Of a DNA stretch of 58,494 nucleotides, positions 8,414-17,195 are shown in pieces. Where the stretch lies: the NCBI GenBank assembly GCA_905612415.1, contig CAJQRW010000038.1, positions 1 to 58,494 of the forward strand. Direction: 5' to 3'. A program made the translations under genes and the position numbers. This DNA comes from an uncultured Pelagibacteraceae bacterium. Lineage in GTDB: Bacteria > Pseudomonadota > Alphaproteobacteria > Pelagibacterales > Pelagibacteraceae. Position 1 is the first letter of the stretch, and every line of letters starts with the position of its first letter. The notes under the pieces are model-generated. The model did no database searches. It saw nothing but the letters and a program-made list of their open reading frames with translations, and was not told where the DNA came from.

Positions 8414-8454
8414 CACTTATATACGCTAAACATAAAGAAACAAAACTAAATACT
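8414..8454 (-). promoter_or_regulatory. Conserved 41-base upstream element, copy 2 (putative promoter of rfbC module 2)
   Basis: Partner of 6548-6588, differing at two positions. The minus-strand -10-like TATATA is at 8418-8423, giving a leader of about 37 bases before the ATG at 8374. The following bases towards the divergent aminotransferase gene at 8537 are not conserved between the copies, so the match is limited to this element plus loosely similar leader sequence. Confidence 0.55.
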
Positions 8455-8536
8455 ACCTAAAGTTGTGTCGTTATAATTTCTTATTGGTAGTTTTGGTTTA
8501 AATGATAGTCTACAAATAATTTTTATAAGGAAAATT

Positions 8537-9883
8537 ATGAGTTCAGAAGACACATTAAAAATACCAAATTCTTTACAAGAACATTGGATGCCATTCACAT
8601 CTAATAAAGATTTTAAAGCAAACCCAAGATTAATTACAGAAGCAAAAGGTGTTTATTTAAAAACTCACCATGGAAAAACGCAAATTGATGCGAGCTCAGG
8701 TTTATTTTGTAATCCTCTTGGACACGGAAGAAGAGAAATAACTGAAGCTGTTACAAAACAGTTAGAAACGTTAGATTACGCCCAACCATTTCAACAAGGT
8801 TTTGGTGGCTCATTTGAATTAGCTACAAAAATTTCAAAACATACACCAGGTGATTTAAATAAAATGTTTTTTACAATTTGTGGATCTACTGCAGTAGAAA
8901 CTGCAATTAAAATTGCTGTTGCGTATCATAGAGCAAAAGGTCATGCAGAAAGATTTAGATTTGTAGGGCGTGAACGTGGTTATCATGGAATGAATATTGG
9001 TTGTATTTCTGTTGGTGGAATGGTTAATAATATTAAAACATTTGCAAGTGTTTTGATGCCAGGCGTTCAACACATTAGACACACTCATTTACCAGAACAT
9101 AAATTTGTTAGCGGTCAACCAGAAACAGGAGATTATTTAGCAAACGATCTAGAAGATATTTGTGCAAACTTTGGTGGAGAAAATATAGCTGCTTGTATCG
9201 TCGAACCAATAGCAGGATCAACTGGAACATTGGTTCCACCAAAAGGATATTTGCAAAAACTAAGACAAATCTGCGATAAACATGGAATACTTTTAATTTT
9301 TGATGAAGTTATTACGGGTTGGGGTAGAACAGGTTCTAAATTTGGTGCTGATGAATTTGGAGTAACTCCAGACATTATGACAATGGCAAAAGCCACAACA
9401 AATGGAGTTGTCCCTATGGGAGTTGTTGCTTGCAGTGATTATATTTATGATGCAGTAATGGATGCTTCACCAATAGGTGCAGTTGAATTATTTCATGGTT
9501 ATACTTATTCAGGAATTCCAGTAGCTGTTGCTGCAGCATTAGCAGTACAGGATATTTTTGAAAAAGATGACATTTTTAATAGAGCAAAAAATTTAGCTCC
9601 TTATTTCCAAAAAGGATTGTTCTCTTTACAAGATATAGACGTTGTAGAAAATATCAGAGGCTATGGAATGATGGGTGGAATTGATATGAGAATGAATGTT
9701 AAGCCAGGTAAAGCTGGTTTTGCATGTTTTAAAGCTTGTTATGAAGCTGGTGTGAATTTTAAAGCTACAGGCGATTGTTTAATTATAGCTCCACAGTTTA
9801 TTTGTGAAAAAAAACATATAGACGAAATAATAGATAAATTAAGAACTGGAATATTAAATTATTCTAAAAATCTGAAAAATTAA
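8537..9883 (+). CDS. Class III omega-amino acid:pyruvate aminotransferase (beta-alanine/taurine type)
   Basis: A 448-residue PLP enzyme of aminotransferase class III. Key sites: HWMPF near 16-20 as in omega-amino acid:pyruvate transaminases, GST at 116-118 (phosphate binding), GYHG (148-151), the FDEVITGWGRTG strand with Asp256, and the Schiff-base Lys at 285 (MAKATTNG). Overall it resembles Pseudomonas beta-alanine:pyruvate transaminase, whose family also contains taurine:pyruvate aminotransferase. It moves an omega-amino group onto pyruvate, making alanine. The alanine dehydrogenase gene follows after 5 bases and would regenerate pyruvate and release ammonia. No xsc or tau transport gene is in the window, so taurine versus beta-alanine or another amine stays open. 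An AAGGAAAA ribosome site precedes the ATG. Confidence 0.88.
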   Translation: MSSEDTLKIPNSLQEHWMPFTSNKDFKANPRLITEAKGVYLKTHHGKTQIDASSGLFCNPLGHGRREITEAVTKQLETLDYAQPFQQGFGGSFELATKISKHTPGDLNKMFFTICGSTAVETAIKIAVAYHRAKGHAERFRFVGRERGYHGMNIGCISVGGMVNNIKTFASVLMPGVQHIRHTHLPEHKFVSGQPETGDYLANDLEDICANFGGENIAACIVEPIAGSTGTLVPPKGYLQKLRQICDKHGILLIFDEVITGWGRTGSKFGADEFGVTPDIMTMAKATTNGVVPMGVVACSDYIYDAVMDASPIGAVELFHGYTYSGIPVAVAAALAVQDIFEKDDIFNRAKNLAPYFQKGLFSLQDIDVVENIRGYGMMGGIDMRMNVKPGKAGFACFKACYEAGVNFKATGDCLIIAPQFICEKKHIDEIIDKLRTGILNYSKNLKN

Positions 9884-9888
9884 CTTCT

Positions 9889-11007
9889 ATGAAAATAGGC
9901 GTTCCAAAAGAAATAAAACTCCAAGAAAACCGAATAGGTTTAACCCCACATAGTGTAAAAATTCTTACAGCGAATGGACATGAAGTTTTAATTGAAAATA
10001 ATGGTGGCTTTGAAGCTGGATTTGAAAATGATCAATATGTAAAAGCTGGAGCTAAAATTGTAAAAAAAGCTGAAGATATTTTTAATGATGCAGAAATAAT
10101 TGTTAAAGTTAAAGAGCCTTTGAGCAATGAAATTAAAATGATTAAAGAAAATCAAATTGTTTTTACATATCTACATTTAGCTGCAGCAAAGGAATTAACA
10201 GAAGGATTGGTTAAATCTAAATCGGTTTGTATAGCATATGAAACAGTTACAGATAATAATGGGCGCTTACCTTTATTGGCTCCGATGAGTGCAGTAGCAG
10301 GACGTATGTCAATTCAAGCTGGCGCTCACTCGTTAGAAAAAAATCAAAAAGGAAGAGGTTTGCTATTAGGTGGAGCTCCAGGTATTGAGCCAGCAACAGT
10401 AGTTATACTCGGTGGTGGAGTTGTTGGAGAAAATGCAGCGTTAATTGCAACTGGCATGAGGTCTAAAGTCCATATTGTAGATAAATCACAGGAACGTTTA
10501 GATCAATTAAAAAAAATATTTGGAGACACAATCATTCCTGAACTAAGTGACAAAACCGACTTAAAAAAATTGATTTCCAAGTGCGATCTATTGATAGGTG
10601 GAGTTTTAGTACCTGGCGCTGAAGCACCAAAATTAGTTACCAAAGATATGTTAAAATTAATGAAAAGAGGATCTGTTATTGTTGATGTTGCAATTGACCA
10701 AGGGGGTTGTGTTGAAACAAGTAAACCTACTACACACGCCAACCCTACATATATAGTTGATGATGTGGTTCATTATTGTGTGACTAATATGCCAGGAGGA
10801 GTTCCTAGAACATCTACGCTTGCGTTAAATAAAGCAACAATTCCTTTTTTATCTAAACTTGCTGACAAGGGTTATGAAAAAGCCCTTAAAGAAGATAAAA
10901 ATTTTCTTGCAGGATTAAATGTTTTTAAAGGTGAAGTTACCTATAAAGCTGTTGCGGAAACATTTGGACACAAATATACCTCTCCAGCTGATGTAATAGG
11001 AGCATAA
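9889..11007 (+). CDS. ald: Alanine dehydrogenase
   Basis: A 372-residue NAD-dependent L-alanine dehydrogenase of normal length. The catalytic His96 (YLHLAA) and Asp270 (VAIDQGG) fall at the positions known for the family, Lys75 lies in VKVKEP, and GGGVVG at 175-180 is the NAD-binding loop. The MPGGVPRTST signature supports Ald over transhydrogenase alpha subunit, which it otherwise resembles. Reaction: alanine + NAD+ + H2O to pyruvate + NH4+ + NADH, cytoplasmic. Placed 5 bases after the aminotransferase, it would recycle the pyruvate acceptor, so that together the two enzymes deaminate an omega-amine. Confidence 0.95.
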   Translation: MKIGVPKEIKLQENRIGLTPHSVKILTANGHEVLIENNGGFEAGFENDQYVKAGAKIVKKAEDIFNDAEIIVKVKEPLSNEIKMIKENQIVFTYLHLAAAKELTEGLVKSKSVCIAYETVTDNNGRLPLLAPMSAVAGRMSIQAGAHSLEKNQKGRGLLLGGAPGIEPATVVILGGGVVGENAALIATGMRSKVHIVDKSQERLDQLKKIFGDTIIPELSDKTDLKKLISKCDLLIGGVLVPGAEAPKLVTKDMLKLMKRGSVIVDVAIDQGGCVETSKPTTHANPTYIVDDVVHYCVTNMPGGVPRTSTLALNKATIPFLSKLADKGYEKALKEDKNFLAGLNVFKGEVTYKAVAETFGHKYTSPADVIGA

Positions 11008-11035
11008 AAAGTTTTTTTCTTAGAGGAGAAAGAAA

Positions 11036-11464
11036 ATGTATAGACCACTACCAGAAGGTTTAACGATCAAAAAATCACCTATTGAAGGATTAGGTCTTTA
11101 CGCAACAAAAGATATTAAGAACAATGCGTTTATTGGGTTAACTCATGTCTTGGACGAGAGATTTGAAAATAATTATCTAAGAACACCGCTTGGTGGTTTT
11201 TATAATCACTCCGACAGTCCTAATATCCAAAGAATGGTAACTAATGTTTTACCTAAATTAAAATTTGGAGATCAAGCACCAAGCCCTGATGAACAAAGTG
11301 AAGTTAAAAATATAGAAGCATCTAGAGAACATTTATACCCAAACGTCTATGCAAGATTTATGTATTTGATATCAATTAAAGATATTAAATCAGGGGAAGA
11401 ATTAGCAGCTAATTATAATTTATATACCTATCCAAAAACTGGAGTTGGTTTTCAATCCTTTTGA
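11036..11464 (+). CDS. SET-domain protein (putative protein-lysine methyltransferase)
   Basis: A 142-residue stand-alone SET domain. [10 protein letters not shown] (18-27), the [11 protein letters not shown] motif (53-63, with NHS) and [13 protein letters not shown] (116-128, with Tyr127) correspond to the SAM-binding and catalytic motifs of SET proteins; no pre- or post-SET cysteine clusters exist. A strong GAGGAG ribosome site at 11023-11028 precedes the ATG. SET proteins methylate lysine side chains using SAM; bacterial substrates are mostly unknown. It lies between ald and the dimethylglycine dehydrogenase-like gene in a catabolic operon, so its target could be one of those enzymes, but that is speculation. 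Confidence 0.85.
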   Translation: MYRPLPEGLTIKKSPIEGLGLYATKDIKNNAFIGLTHVLDERFENNYLRTPLGGFYNHSDSPNIQRMVTNVLPKLKFGDQAPSPDEQSEVKNIEASREHLYPNVYARFMYLISIKDIKSGEELAANYNLYTYPKTGVGFQSF

Positions 11465-11465
11465 A

Positions 11466-13904
11466 ATGGAAATGCTACCAACTAACACTAAAGTAGTTGT
11501 AATTGGTGGAGGGGTAGTAGGATGCTCTGTAGCTTATCACTTAGCAAAATTTGGTTGGAAAGAAACGATACTTCTTGAGAGAGATCAACTTACATCAGGT
11601 ACAACTTGGCATGCAGCGGGTTTAGTTAGTCAACTTGGACCTTCAGCAGCAATAACTAAAATAAGGAAATATAGTTTAGAGCTTTATAAAAAATTAGAAA
11701 TAGAAATTGATTTTTCAAGTGGATTAAAATTAAATGGAGCACTTTCGATAGCAACAACAAAAGGTCGCTGGCAAGAACTTTTAAGACAAGCAACAACAGC
11801 ACAATTATTTGATGTAAACGTTGAGGTTTTAAATGTTGAACAAATTAAAAAAATATATCCCATAATAAGTGAAAAAGATATTTTGGGTGGAATATTTATG
11901 CCAGGTGATGGTCAAGCAGATCCTGTGGGTGTTACAAATTTATTAGCAAAAGCTGCAAGGAAAGAAGGGGTTCAAATATATCAAAATTCTCCTGTCCAAA
12001 AAATACTTGTAAAAAAAGGAAAAGTTAATGGAGTAAAATTAAAAGATCATATAATTGAATGTGAGTACGTAGTCCTAGCCACCGGAATGTGGTCAAGACA
12101 GATTGGGGAAGATATAGGAGTTAGTATTCCATTATACCCTGCAGAACATTTTTATGTAATTACTGAACCAATGAAAGATTTACCAAAAGATATTCCTGTA
12201 TTAAGAGATTTTAATGACAGTTTATATTTAAAAGAAGATGCAGGAAAAATGTTAATTGGGATTTTTGAAGGTAAATCAATTCCAGCATTTAACAAAACTA
12301 ATAGAGTTCCAGAAAATTTTTCTTTTGGTGAGTTCCCTGAAAATTTTGACCACTTTGAGCCTTATTTAGAAGCATCCTTAAAAAGAGTTCCAATATTAAA
12401 AAAAGCTGGAATAAGAAAATTCTTTGTAGGGCCAGAATCTTTTACACCTGATACCAACACTCTCTTAGGTGAAGTTCCAGAGGTAGAAAAATTATTTTCT
12501 TGCTGTGGATTAAATAGTATTGGTATTGGTACCGCCGGAGGTATTGGAAAGGTAACAGCAGAATGGATGATGAAAGGACACACAAATGAAGATTTATTTA
12601 TTTATGATATAAAAAGATTTCAAAAATTCCATTCAAAAATAAGTTTTATTAAAGAAAGAGTAACTGAAACTCTAGGGGATTTGTATGGAATGCATTGGCC
12701 CTACAAACAACACAAAACATCAAGAAACCAAAAAAAACTCCCTTACCATGAAGAATTAAAAACTGCAGGGGCTTGTTTTGGAGTGGTGGCTGGATACGAA
12801 CGCCCTATGTGGTTTTCTCTAAGAGAAAAAATTCCTGAATATGAGTACAGTTACAACTATCAGAATTGGTATCCTTCAGTTGAATATGAAACCAAAAATA
12901 CTAGAGAAAATATTGGATTATTTGATCTTACTCCATTTGCAAAATTTGAATTAAAAGGGGAACAGTCTCATTCAGAACTTCAACGTATTTGCACCGCTAA
13001 CATAAAAAATGAAAAAGGAAGAACTACTTATACTCAAATGTTAAATAAAGATGGTGGTATAGAATCGGACTTAACCGTCGTATGTCTAGATAATAATTAT
13101 TTTAGAATTGTCAGTTCAGCAGCCGTTCGTATTCGAGACAAACATCACATACTTAAACATTTAGACTCTAAAGTAGAATTTAAAGACGTAACAGAAGAGT
13201 ATGCTTGTTTAGGATTATTTGGCCCAAAAAGTAGAGATTTAATCACAGAAATTGCAGGAGACTATTTTAAAACTAAAGATTTCCCTTTCGCCACTGGAAA
13301 AAACATAACTATTGATGGGGTAAAAATTTGGGCTCAAAGATTATCTTATGTTGGGGAGCTAGGTTGGGAATTATATATACCAACAAAAGAATCAAAAAAA
13401 ATCTATAATTTAGTAGTCAAAATTGGTAAAAAATATAAATTATGTCATGCTGGCGTTCATGCAATGGATACCCTTAGAATGGAAAAAGGTTATTTACATT
13501 GGGGGCATGATATTTCCCCAGAAGAAAATCAGTACGAAGCTGGGTTAAATTTTGCAATCAGTTACAAAAAAAATGTAAATTTTATTGGAAAAGATTTCCT
13601 TAAGAGAATAAGAGATAAAAAGGTAAAAAAAAGGTTTGTTATTTTAAGTTTAAAAGAAAACAAACCTGGTTTTCCATTACTATTACATGATGAGCCTATT
13701 TATTGTAATAAAGAAATAATTGGAAGAACAACTTCAGGAAATTATTCATTTAATTTTAAAAAAAATATGGCTTTTGCCTACATCAATACATCTAAAATAT
13801 TAGATGTAAAAAACTTGGAAATTGAGGTTGAAAAGAAAAAATATAAAATAAATATAGAAGATAAGCCTCTTCATGATGCTGACAATAAAATTATAAGGGA
13901 ATAA
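11466..13904 (+). CDS. Dimethylglycine/sarcosine dehydrogenase-like FAD and folate enzyme
   Basis: A protein of about 812 residues. The FAD-binding GGGVVG lies at 14-19; [11 protein letters not shown] near 43-53 contains the His that carries covalent FAD in DMGDH and sarcosine dehydrogenases. An FAO-type middle domain follows, and from roughly residue 430 a GcvT-like folate-binding domain. Such enzymes N-demethylate dimethylglycine or sarcosine and pass the formyl unit to tetrahydrofolate. I prefer the ATG at 11466, right after the SET stop codon, over 11445, which overlaps SET by 20 bases; 11472 is also possible. It closes the four-gene operon and overlaps the convergent gene at 13891 by 14 bases. 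Which methylated amine is used is not determined. Confidence 0.87.
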   Translation: MEMLPTNTKVVVIGGGVVGCSVAYHLAKFGWKETILLERDQLTSGTTWHAAGLVSQLGPSAAITKIRKYSLELYKKLEIEIDFSSGLKLNGALSIATTKGRWQELLRQATTAQLFDVNVEVLNVEQIKKIYPIISEKDILGGIFMPGDGQADPVGVTNLLAKAARKEGVQIYQNSPVQKILVKKGKVNGVKLKDHIIECEYVVLATGMWSRQIGEDIGVSIPLYPAEHFYVITEPMKDLPKDIPVLRDFNDSLYLKEDAGKMLIGIFEGKSIPAFNKTNRVPENFSFGEFPENFDHFEPYLEASLKRVPILKKAGIRKFFVGPESFTPDTNTLLGEVPEVEKLFSCCGLNSIGIGTAGGIGKVTAEWMMKGHTNEDLFIYDIKRFQKFHSKISFIKERVTETLGDLYGMHWPYKQHKTSRNQKKLPYHEELKTAGACFGVVAGYERPMWFSLREKIPEYEYSYNYQNWYPSVEYETKNTRENIGLFDLTPFAKFELKGEQSHSELQRICTANIKNEKGRTTYTQMLNKDGGIESDLTVVCLDNNYFRIVSSAAVRIRDKHHILKHLDSKVEFKDVTEEYACLGLFGPKSRDLITEIAGDYFKTKDFPFATGKNITIDGVKIWAQRLSYVGELGWELYIPTKESKKIYNLVVKIGKKYKLCHAGVHAMDTLRMEKGYLHWGHDISPEENQYEAGLNFAISYKKNVNFIGKDFLKRIRDKKVKKRFVILSLKENKPGFPLLLHDEPIYCNKEIIGRTTSGNYSFNFKKNMAFAYINTSKILDVKNLEIEVEKKKYKINIEDKPLHDADNKIIRE

Positions 13905-14493
13905 AGTCTTTTTTGGTGTTAAAATCTAAGGTAATTCCAGTGCTTTTAATCGGAGCGTATAAAATTTTACTTTTATTTTCATCTAAAACTTTTTTAACAT
14001 TAGAATCATCAGCTATGTTAAATATTTTTTCTTTCATAAATTTAGAAAATAAAAGTGGATTACCTTCTTTTTCTTCAACCATAGGTATGATGATTTCTTT
14101 TTTTTTATCAGGAGCAAGTTTTTTATTATAATTATATCTAGTCTTAATTATTTTATTGTAAATATTTTGATTAACATTAGGCATATCACCCAAACAAATA
14201 AAGAATGCTTCAGATTTTTCTGAAATATGATTTAAACCTTTTTTAATAGAAGATGTTATCCCAGTTTTATAATTTTCATTATATACAAATTTAATTTTTT
14301 TATTTTTTTCAATTATATTTTCAATTACTAATTTTTCATGACCAAGAACAATTACTAGTTCGTCAATTGCACTACCTAGTATATTTTTTACAGCATACTT
14401 TATTAATGGTATTCCATTTATTTCTTTAACTAGTTTGTTTTCTCCCTCCATTCTTGAAGATTCTCCCGCTGCTAACAGTATAGATGAAATCAT
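13891..14493 (-). CDS. MobA/MocA-like molybdenum cofactor nucleotidyltransferase
   Basis: A 200-residue GT-A fold nucleotidyltransferase. The N-terminal [15 protein letters not shown] (7-21) is the nucleotide-binding loop, [10 protein letters not shown] the metal-binding strand, and LDFNTKKDF near the C-terminus the second Asp motif. The set resembles MocA (CTP:molybdopterin cytidylyltransferase) more than MobA. MocA makes the cytosine dinucleotide cofactor of xanthine-dehydrogenase-family hydroxylases. It overlaps the XdhC C-terminal gene by 4 bases, and XdhC proteins insert that cofactor, which fits MocA. The molybdenum enzyme itself is not in the window. Confidence 0.8.
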   Translation of the reverse strand: MISSILLAAGESSRMEGENKLVKEINGIPLIKYAVKNILGSAIDELVIVLGHEKLVIENIIEKNKKIKFVYNENYKTGITSSIKKGLNHISEKSEAFFICLGDMPNVNQNIYNKIIKTRYNYNKKLAPDKKKEIIIPMVEEKEGNPLLFSKFMKEKIFNIADDSNVKKVLDENKSKILYAPIKSTGITLDFNTKKDFIPL

Positions 14494-15173
14494 TTTTTTT
14501 TATAAACCTCCTCAACCAATTGCGCTATAATTGATAATGCAATTTCTGGAGCTGATTTTCCTCCAAGTTTAATTCCAACAGGTCCAAATATTTTTTTAAT
14601 TTGGCTGTCTCTAAATCCAGATTTTTTAAGTCTAGAACATCTATTTTCATGAGTTTTTTTACTACCAAGAGCCCCAATATAAAAAAATTTATTATTTAAT
14701 GCATACTGCAAAGCGGGATCGTCAATTTTAGGATCGTGAGTTAGTGATATTAAAGCGGTGTTTTCATCTGTTTTTATTTTTTCAAAAGCCTCCGTTGGCC
14801 ATTTATTTATTACGTGGATATTTGGAAACCTTAGTTCAGTAGCAAAATAACTTCTTGGATCGATTATAATAATTTCAAAATTCAAACTTTTCGCAAAATT
14901 GATTAAATATTGGGCAATATGTACAGCGCCAACTATTATTATTGTAATTGGTAGAACATAAGTTTCTATAAAGATATTAGTATCTTTAATAATTCCACTT
15001 TTTTTTTTGATAAATTCTGATTCTATTTTATCTTTATATTTATCAAAATCACTACTTAGTGGTTTATTTTTTTCAAAAATACCTCTTTCACCATTTTTTA
15101 GATCTGTAAGAATAGCAAACTCAATTTTTTCTTCCTTTTTTTTTATAATTTCTTTAAGAAACTGTCTTTTCAT
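14490..15173 (-). CDS. xdhC: XdhC Rossmann domain protein (C-terminal half of XdhC/CoxI)
   Basis: A 227-residue protein corresponding to the C-terminal Rossmann part of XdhC. PITIIIVGAVHIAQYL (75-90) is the dinucleotide-type loop, IIDPRSYFATELRF (104-117) follows, GALGSKKTHENR lies near 168-179, and GGKSAPEIALSI is near the C-terminus. XdhC binds molybdenum cofactor, helps its sulfuration and hands it to xanthine dehydrogenase-family enzymes. The usual N-terminal XdhC_CoxI domain is missing here and is encoded separately at 16410-16739, with an unrelated SGNH gene between. The start is 2 bases from the end of that SGNH gene. Confidence 0.85.
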   Translation of the reverse strand: MKRQFLKEIIKKKEEKIEFAILTDLKNGERGIFEKNKPLSSDFDKYKDKIESEFIKKKSGIIKDTNIFIETYVLPITIIIVGAVHIAQYLINFAKSLNFEIIIIDPRSYFATELRFPNIHVINKWPTEAFEKIKTDENTALISLTHDPKIDDPALQYALNNKFFYIGALGSKKTHENRCSRLKKSGFRDSQIKKIFGPVGIKLGGKSAPEIALSIIAQLVEEVYKKK

Positions 15174-15174
15174 G

Positions 15175-16407
15175 TTAATTTTTTATTATATTATTAATAT
15201 AATTCATAGCTTCAAATATTCCATATTGATTCCAGTGTGTATCGTCTCTCCAATAAAGATACTTTTCTTTTGATAAATATTTTGAAATTGAATGTTTCAT
15301 TATGTCAGTTAAATCATAAACGGGTATATTTAAATGCGAGTAGTTATTTTTTAAATATTGCAATTTATAATTATTATTATAATTAATAGTATCAATATAA
15401 TCAGAATAAACTCTTAATTTTGTTGGTATAAAGAAAAATCCATCAATTCTTTTTAATATTTTTTTATTTTGAAATATATATGTGCCAAATTCATTTGCAT
15501 CTGAACTGTCAGTATAGAAAAATCCTACTGTTTTATTTTTAATTTTAAAATATTTAATAGATTTTTTATTATAATCAATAATTCTAAAAATTTTTTGATT
15601 TATCAAATGACTTTTTATTCTAATGTTTCTTAAAAAATAGTTTTTTTCCGACAAAACTGTCAAAAGAAAATTATCTTTATTCTTTTCTAATTTTTCATAA
15701 AAAGTTTTAATAAACTCTCCCACACGATAGCTTTTATTTTTATTTTTTTTATTACTTCTTTTTACAAAATCGTTACCTTCAAAATAAAAAACATAAATTT
15801 TGACATCTTTTTTTAATAAATTGATGTATTTATTAATAATGAATTGGTATTCTGCAGGGTTAAGACCACCATATGATAATGAAGCAACCTTTTTTCCAGA
15901 AATTTCACTTAATATATTTGCAGGTATGTATTTTTGAGTAGTTCCATTTGCGGTTATAAACGAGTCCCCAACTAAAATAATTTCAGCGTCTTCAATTTTG
16001 GTTAAATTATTTCTAATACCATAATTGTCAGTTATAAACTTTTGCCTTCTAGGCTCTTTAATTAAATATTTTTTTTTATCAGAACCAACATCAAGGGCAT
16101 AAATATCTCCATAAGGCATAAAAACTGTAGCACTAATGTTTTTTTGATATCTAGCTTTTTTAGTTTTAAATTTTTCATGTGCTCTATAAAAATATCCATG
16201 TTTTTCATTTTTCCCAAAGCTAATATTTATAATGAAAATCATTGAAAAAATTAAAAAATTAAAAATTATAATTGATGGTAAATTTTTTCTGAAAATTACT
16301 AAAATAAAAATAGTGAAAATTAGATCAAATAATATAGGTAAAGCAAGCAAACTTACCGCTACAAATGTAAAAATAAATGTTAATATGTATATAATTATTT
16401 TTTTCAA
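15175..16407 (-). CDS. Membrane-anchored SGNH hydrolase-like protein (AlgX/AlgJ-type)
   Basis: About 410 residues. Residues 1-64 form two or three hydrophobic segments, then a soluble domain with VGDSF (146-150), the SGNH block I serine, a central SLSYGGLNPAEYQ block (158-190 region) and a C-terminal DDTHWNQYG (388-396) that supplies the Asp/His pair, as in AlgJ/AlgX O-acetyltransferases. It probably acts in the periplasm on acyl groups of a polysaccharide. The start is a TTG at 16407, 2 bases after the stop of the XdhC N-terminal gene; the next ATG would remove the first membrane segments. Its place inside the xdhC locus is odd, since neighbouring genes deal with molybdenum cofactor. Confidence 0.75.
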   Translation of the reverse strand: MKKIIIYILTFIFTFVAVSLLALPILFDLIFTIFILVIFRKNLPSIIIFNFLIFSMIFIINISFGKNEKHGYFYRAHEKFKTKKARYQKNISATVFMPYGDIYALDVGSDKKKYLIKEPRRQKFITDNYGIRNNLTKIEDAEIILVGDSFITANGTTQKYIPANILSEISGKKVASLSYGGLNPAEYQFIINKYINLLKKDVKIYVFYFEGNDFVKRSNKKNKNKSYRVGEFIKTFYEKLEKNKDNFLLTVLSEKNYFLRNIRIKSHLINQKIFRIIDYNKKSIKYFKIKNKTVGFFYTDSSDANEFGTYIFQNKKILKRIDGFFFIPTKLRVYSDYIDTINYNNNYKLQYLKNNYSHLNIPVYDLTDIMKHSISKYLSKEKYLYWRDDTHWNQYGIFEAMNYINNIIKN

Positions 16408-16409
16408 GA

Positions 16410-16739
16410 TTAATTAATTGCTTCTAAAAAAATTGCAATTTCTCCACCACAAGATAAACCAATTTCCCACGCACTTTCGTTCGAAACTTTAAATTCTATC
16501 TTTTTAAAGGGTTTATTTTCTTTTAATAATTCTAAGCATTCCTTTATAACTGAACTCTCTATACATCCTCCAGAAACAGAACCAAAAAAGTCACCTTCTT
16601 CATTAACAATCATTTTACTACCAGTCGGTCGCGCTGACGACCCCCACGTTTCTATTACAGTTGCTAAAATTACACTTTTATTTGTGTCTATCCAATTTTT
16701 GGCTTCCTCTAGTATTTTTTCATTAAATGAATTTTTCAT
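16410..16739 (-). CDS. XdhC_CoxI N-terminal domain protein
   Basis: A 109-residue protein matching only the N-terminal XdhC_CoxI domain: VILATVIETWGSSARPTGSKM followed by GSVSGGCIESSV, where the SGGC-E motif is the most conserved signature. Full XdhC proteins join this domain to the Rossmann half found here at 14490-15173. Separate genes for the two halves are known in some CoxI/XdhC loci, but they are normally adjacent. It is divergent from the DUF1244 gene at 16781 with 41 bases between, which should contain both promoters. Confidence 0.85.
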   Translation of the reverse strand: MKNSFNEKILEEAKNWIDTNKSVILATVIETWGSSARPTGSKMIVNEEGDFFGSVSGGCIESSVIKECLELLKENKPFKKIEFKVSNESAWEIGLSCGGEIAIFLEAIN

Positions 16740-16780
16740 TATTAATATTTAGTTTAAAATAGTATATAGTCAATTTTAGA

Positions 16781-17026
16781 ATGAAGGACACTATAATAAA
16801 AGAATTACAATCTGCAGTTTTTGAAAGATTAATAAAACATTTGAGTGAAAGAAAGGATGTCCAGAACATTGATCTTATGAATTTAGCAGGTTTTTGTAGA
16901 AATTGTTTATCTAAATGGTATCGAGAAGAAGCCCAAAAAAAAGGAATTAATGTTTCAGATACAATTGCAAGAGAGCATGTATACGGAATGCCTTATTCTG
17001 AATGGAAAGAAAAATATCAAAAGTAA
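16781..17026 (+). CDS. DUF1244 family small protein
   Basis: An 81-residue protein matching DUF1244 throughout: an N-terminal helix, then AGFCRNCLSKWYREEA (37-52) and REHVYGMPYSEWKEKYQ (64-80). The CxxC pair and the invariant Trp/Tyr residues suggest a small folded domain, possibly metal- or cofactor-binding. The family is widespread in alpha- and gammaproteobacteria and its function is unknown. It stands alone between a divergent XdhC gene and a convergent small ORF at 17038. Confidence 0.9.
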   Translation: MKDTIIKELQSAVFERLIKHLSERKDVQNIDLMNLAGFCRNCLSKWYREEAQKKGINVSDTIAREHVYGMPYSEWKEKYQK

Positions 17027-17037
17027 TTACTAGTTTA

Positions 17038-17190
17038 TTAAATTAGTAATTTTGTATATCTAATTAAATCATTGTTATAATTTTTAGAATTTTTGGTATT
17101 TTTAATTATAGGTAGAAACAAGCCTAAAATGTATAATAAAATTATAACTAGCGATACAATTAACATCGCTCTTACACCATTTATTTTCAT
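17038..17190 (-). CDS. Putative 50-residue single-pass membrane protein
   Basis: An ORF found by reading the minus strand between moaB and the DUF1244 gene. ATG at 17190, TAA at 17038-17040. The protein starts MKINGVRAM, then has one hydrophobic segment LIVSLVIILLYILGLFLPII (residues 10-29) and a Lys/Asn-rich, positively charged tail. It begins 5 bases after the moaB stop codon, with an A-rich AAAGAAAAATAG stretch in front, so cotranscription with moaB is likely. I recognise no family. It could be a chance ORF in AT-rich DNA, though the clean hydrophobic helix and operon spacing argue for a real gene. Confidence 0.45.
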   Translation of the reverse strand: MKINGVRAMLIVSLVIILLYILGLFLPIIKNTKNSKNYNNDLIRYTKLLI

Positions 17191-17195
17191 ATAAA

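Noticed and set aside
8374-8416. A longer N-terminus for RmlC copy 2
   Set aside because: The extension overlaps the conserved upstream element and does not align with copy 1, which starts at the equivalent MKIL position.
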